Source: Bacteroidales bacterium (GTDB taxonomy: Bacteria > Bacteroidota > Bacteroidia > Bacteroidales > UBA932). Taken from it: a DNA stretch of 64,000 bases. This document shows, piece after piece, positions 62,793 through 64,000 of the stretch (position 1 is the stretch's first letter; each line of letters begins with the position of its first letter). Below the pieces are notes generated by a model. The model was not told the origin of the DNA. It worked only from the letters and a program-made list of their open reading frames with translations, and made no database searches. The DNA is taken from the NCBI GenBank assembly GCA_015060255.1, contig SUYV01000002.1:1-64000 (forward strand). The letters run 5' to 3'. The position numbers and the translations under genes are program-made.

Positions 62793-64000
62793 AGTACTAC
62801 GATAAACTGATCTTTGATCTTTCCAAGGAAGGAAGACAGGGATACTCTTTGCCGGTCAACAAATGGGAGACATCTGCTTCTGATCTTCCTGCAGGCCTTC
62901 AGCGTGCGGCAGTACCGGCGCTTCCTCAGGTGAGCGAACTTGATGTCGTACGCCATTATACCAATCTGTCACAGATGAACTTCGGTGTGGATTCAGGATT
63001 CTATCCTCTTGGAAGCTGCACCATGAAATACAATCCGAAGATAAACGAAGAGATCGCGGCAATGCCGGCCTTCGCTGGTCTGCATCCGCTCCAGCCGGCT
63101 CAGACAGTCCAGGGAGCCCTCCGTTTATACAAGGATCTTTCGCATGCTTTGTCGGCAATAACCGGAATGGCAGAGTTCACCCTCGATCCGTTCGCGGGAG
63201 CGCACGGCGAGCTCACAGGCCTCATGATAATCCGCAAATATCATATGTCTCGTGGCGACATGAAGCGTACCCGCATCATTGTCCCTGACAGCGCCCATGG
63301 TACAAATCCGGCATCAGCAGCCGTGTGCGGTCTGGAGATAGTCCAGGTGAAGTCAAATGCAGCGGGACTTGTTGATGTTGAGGATCTTAAGCCGCTTCTT
63401 GACGATACGATTGCAGGTATCATGATGACAAATCCGAATACCTTAGGTCTGTTCGAGAAGGATATAAAGGAGATTGCTGCGCTTGTTCATGAATGCGGAG
63501 GTCTGCTCTATTATGATGGAGCGAATATGAATCCTCTCATGGGTGTAGTCCGTCCGGGAGACATGGGATTTGATGTGATGCACCTCAATCTGCATAAGAC
63601 GTTCTCCACACCTCACGGAGGTGGTGGCCCTGGAGCGGGCCCTGTAGGCGTTGCAGCCCATCTTGCATCTCATCTTCCTGTTCCGAAGGTCATGGAAGCG
63701 GAAGATGGAACTCTGTATATTGCAGATGGAACATGTCAGTGTCCGGCTTCTCCTGACGGAGCAGGTGTCTTTGGTGAGGAATGCGGATGCTCTCCTGAAT
63801 GCATGTGCGGATGCCAGGCCTGTGGACAGATATCGGGATTCATGGGCAATTTCGGTGTCCTTCTGAGAGCGTATACATATATCCTGATGCTCGGAAAGCA
63901 GAACATCAGGATGGTGGGACCACTCGCCGTTCTTGGCGCCAACTACATCAAGGAGTCTCTCAAAGATTGCTTCAAACTTCCGATCCCTACAGTCTGCAAG
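62789..64000 (+). CDS. gcvPB: Glycine dehydrogenase (decarboxylating) subunit 2, partial, with an eight-cysteine insert
   Basis: The frame opens at 62789 (ATG overlapping the gcvPA TGA) and runs off the right end after 404 codons. The PLP lysine is Lys270 in NLHKTFSTPHGGGGPG, and FYPLGSCTMKYNPK near 70 is typical. Between PVPKV (after residue ~292) and FMGNFGVLLRAY (near 351), where homologues carry a short charged segment, this protein has a cysteine-rich stretch: Cys316, 318, 332, 334, 338, 340, 342 and 345. The frame is open throughout and flanking residues align, so it is not a frameshift. A metal or Fe-S site is possible. Confidence 0.92.
   Translation, partial: MKYYDKLIFDLSKEGRQGYSLPVNKWETSASDLPAGLQRAAVPALPQVSELDVVRHYTNLSQMNFGVDSGFYPLGSCTMKYNPKINEEIAAMPAFAGLHPLQPAQTVQGALRLYKDLSHALSAITGMAEFTLDPFAGAHGELTGLMIIRKYHMSRGDMKRTRIIVPDSAHGTNPASAAVCGLEIVQVKSNAAGLVDVEDLKPLLDDTIAGIMMTNPNTLGLFEKDIKEIAALVHECGGLLYYDGANMNPLMGVVRPGDMGFDVMHLNLHKTFSTPHGGGGPGAGPVGVAAHLASHLPVPKVMEAEDGTLYIADGTCQCPASPDGAGVFGEECGCSPECMCGCQACGQISGFMGNFGVLLRAYTYILMLGKQNIRMVGPLAVLGANYIKESLKDCFKLPIPTVCK

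Overview
The window is chromosomal DNA of an anaerobic member of the Bacteroidetes, most likely order Bacteroidales. Promoters with the Bacteroidetes -7 consensus TAnnTTTG recur in front of genes, and Shine-Dalgarno sequences are absent. The gene repertoire also fits: a V/A-type ATPase operon with DUF2764, a Na+-pumping methylmalonyl-CoA decarboxylase, NfnAB, a secreted GH29 fucosidase, a DPP-IV family peptidase, and lipoproteins with SC lipoboxes. I cannot name a genus. The split glycine decarboxylase argues against a typical Bacteroides, as far as I know that genus.

Layout. 1-1295 is the edge of a prophage (M15-type endolysin, holin, leader with a possible attenuator, three GTGGGTACA repeats) abutting the 3' end of a tRNA-Glu/tRNA-Ala operon. 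1575-6548 holds a DMT protein, glmM coupled to a NamZ-like hydrolase, rpmE2 and a long RluA-type pseudouridine synthase. 6532-7904 is an ftsE-nth-rluA run. 7974-12774 is a TPR protein paired with an outer-membrane barrel. 12819-19439 is gyrB followed by an alpha-oxoamine synthase, a condensation-superfamily protein and a PgpH-type HD phosphodiesterase. 19530-24974 is tig, clpP, clpX, an M20 dipeptidase and pyrF. 24975-26451 is an unknown protein with a nuclease-like motif overlapping an AraC regulator, then a candidate small RNA. 26659-35558 carries serine dehydratase, a DPP-IV-like peptidase, a small membrane protein, a GH29 fucosidase, arginine deiminase and a triple-repeat lipoprotein. ndk and gpsA follow. 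37169-44463 is the V-type ATPase operon. 44562-49082 is metH-metF. 49230-52711 is the methylmalonyl-CoA decarboxylase operon. 52896-55144 is nfnAB. 55259-56678 is a TPR membrane protein and yebC. 56834-58615 is a small protein and nhaA. 59247 to the right end is lplA-gcvT-gcvH-gcvPA-gcvPB, the last gene running off the window.

How the parts work together. Several loci point to a sodium-based anaerobic energy economy: the V-ATPase rotor has all the Na+ ligands known from Enterococcus hirae NtpK, methylmalonyl-CoA decarboxylase is a primary Na+ pump of the succinate-propionate pathway, NhaA exchanges Na+ for H+, and NfnAB links NADH, NADPH and ferredoxin. Serine dehydratase, glycine cleavage, arginine deiminase and two peptidases suggest amino-acid and peptide use. 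MetF, MetH and the glycine cleavage system share the folate one-carbon pool.

The most unusual single observation is an eight-cysteine insert in gcvPB (63734-63823). Next are the oxoamine synthase paired with a condensation-fold protein whose catalytic histidine is replaced, a candidate small RNA at 26556-26643, and the glmM-coupled NamZ-like protein without a signal peptide.
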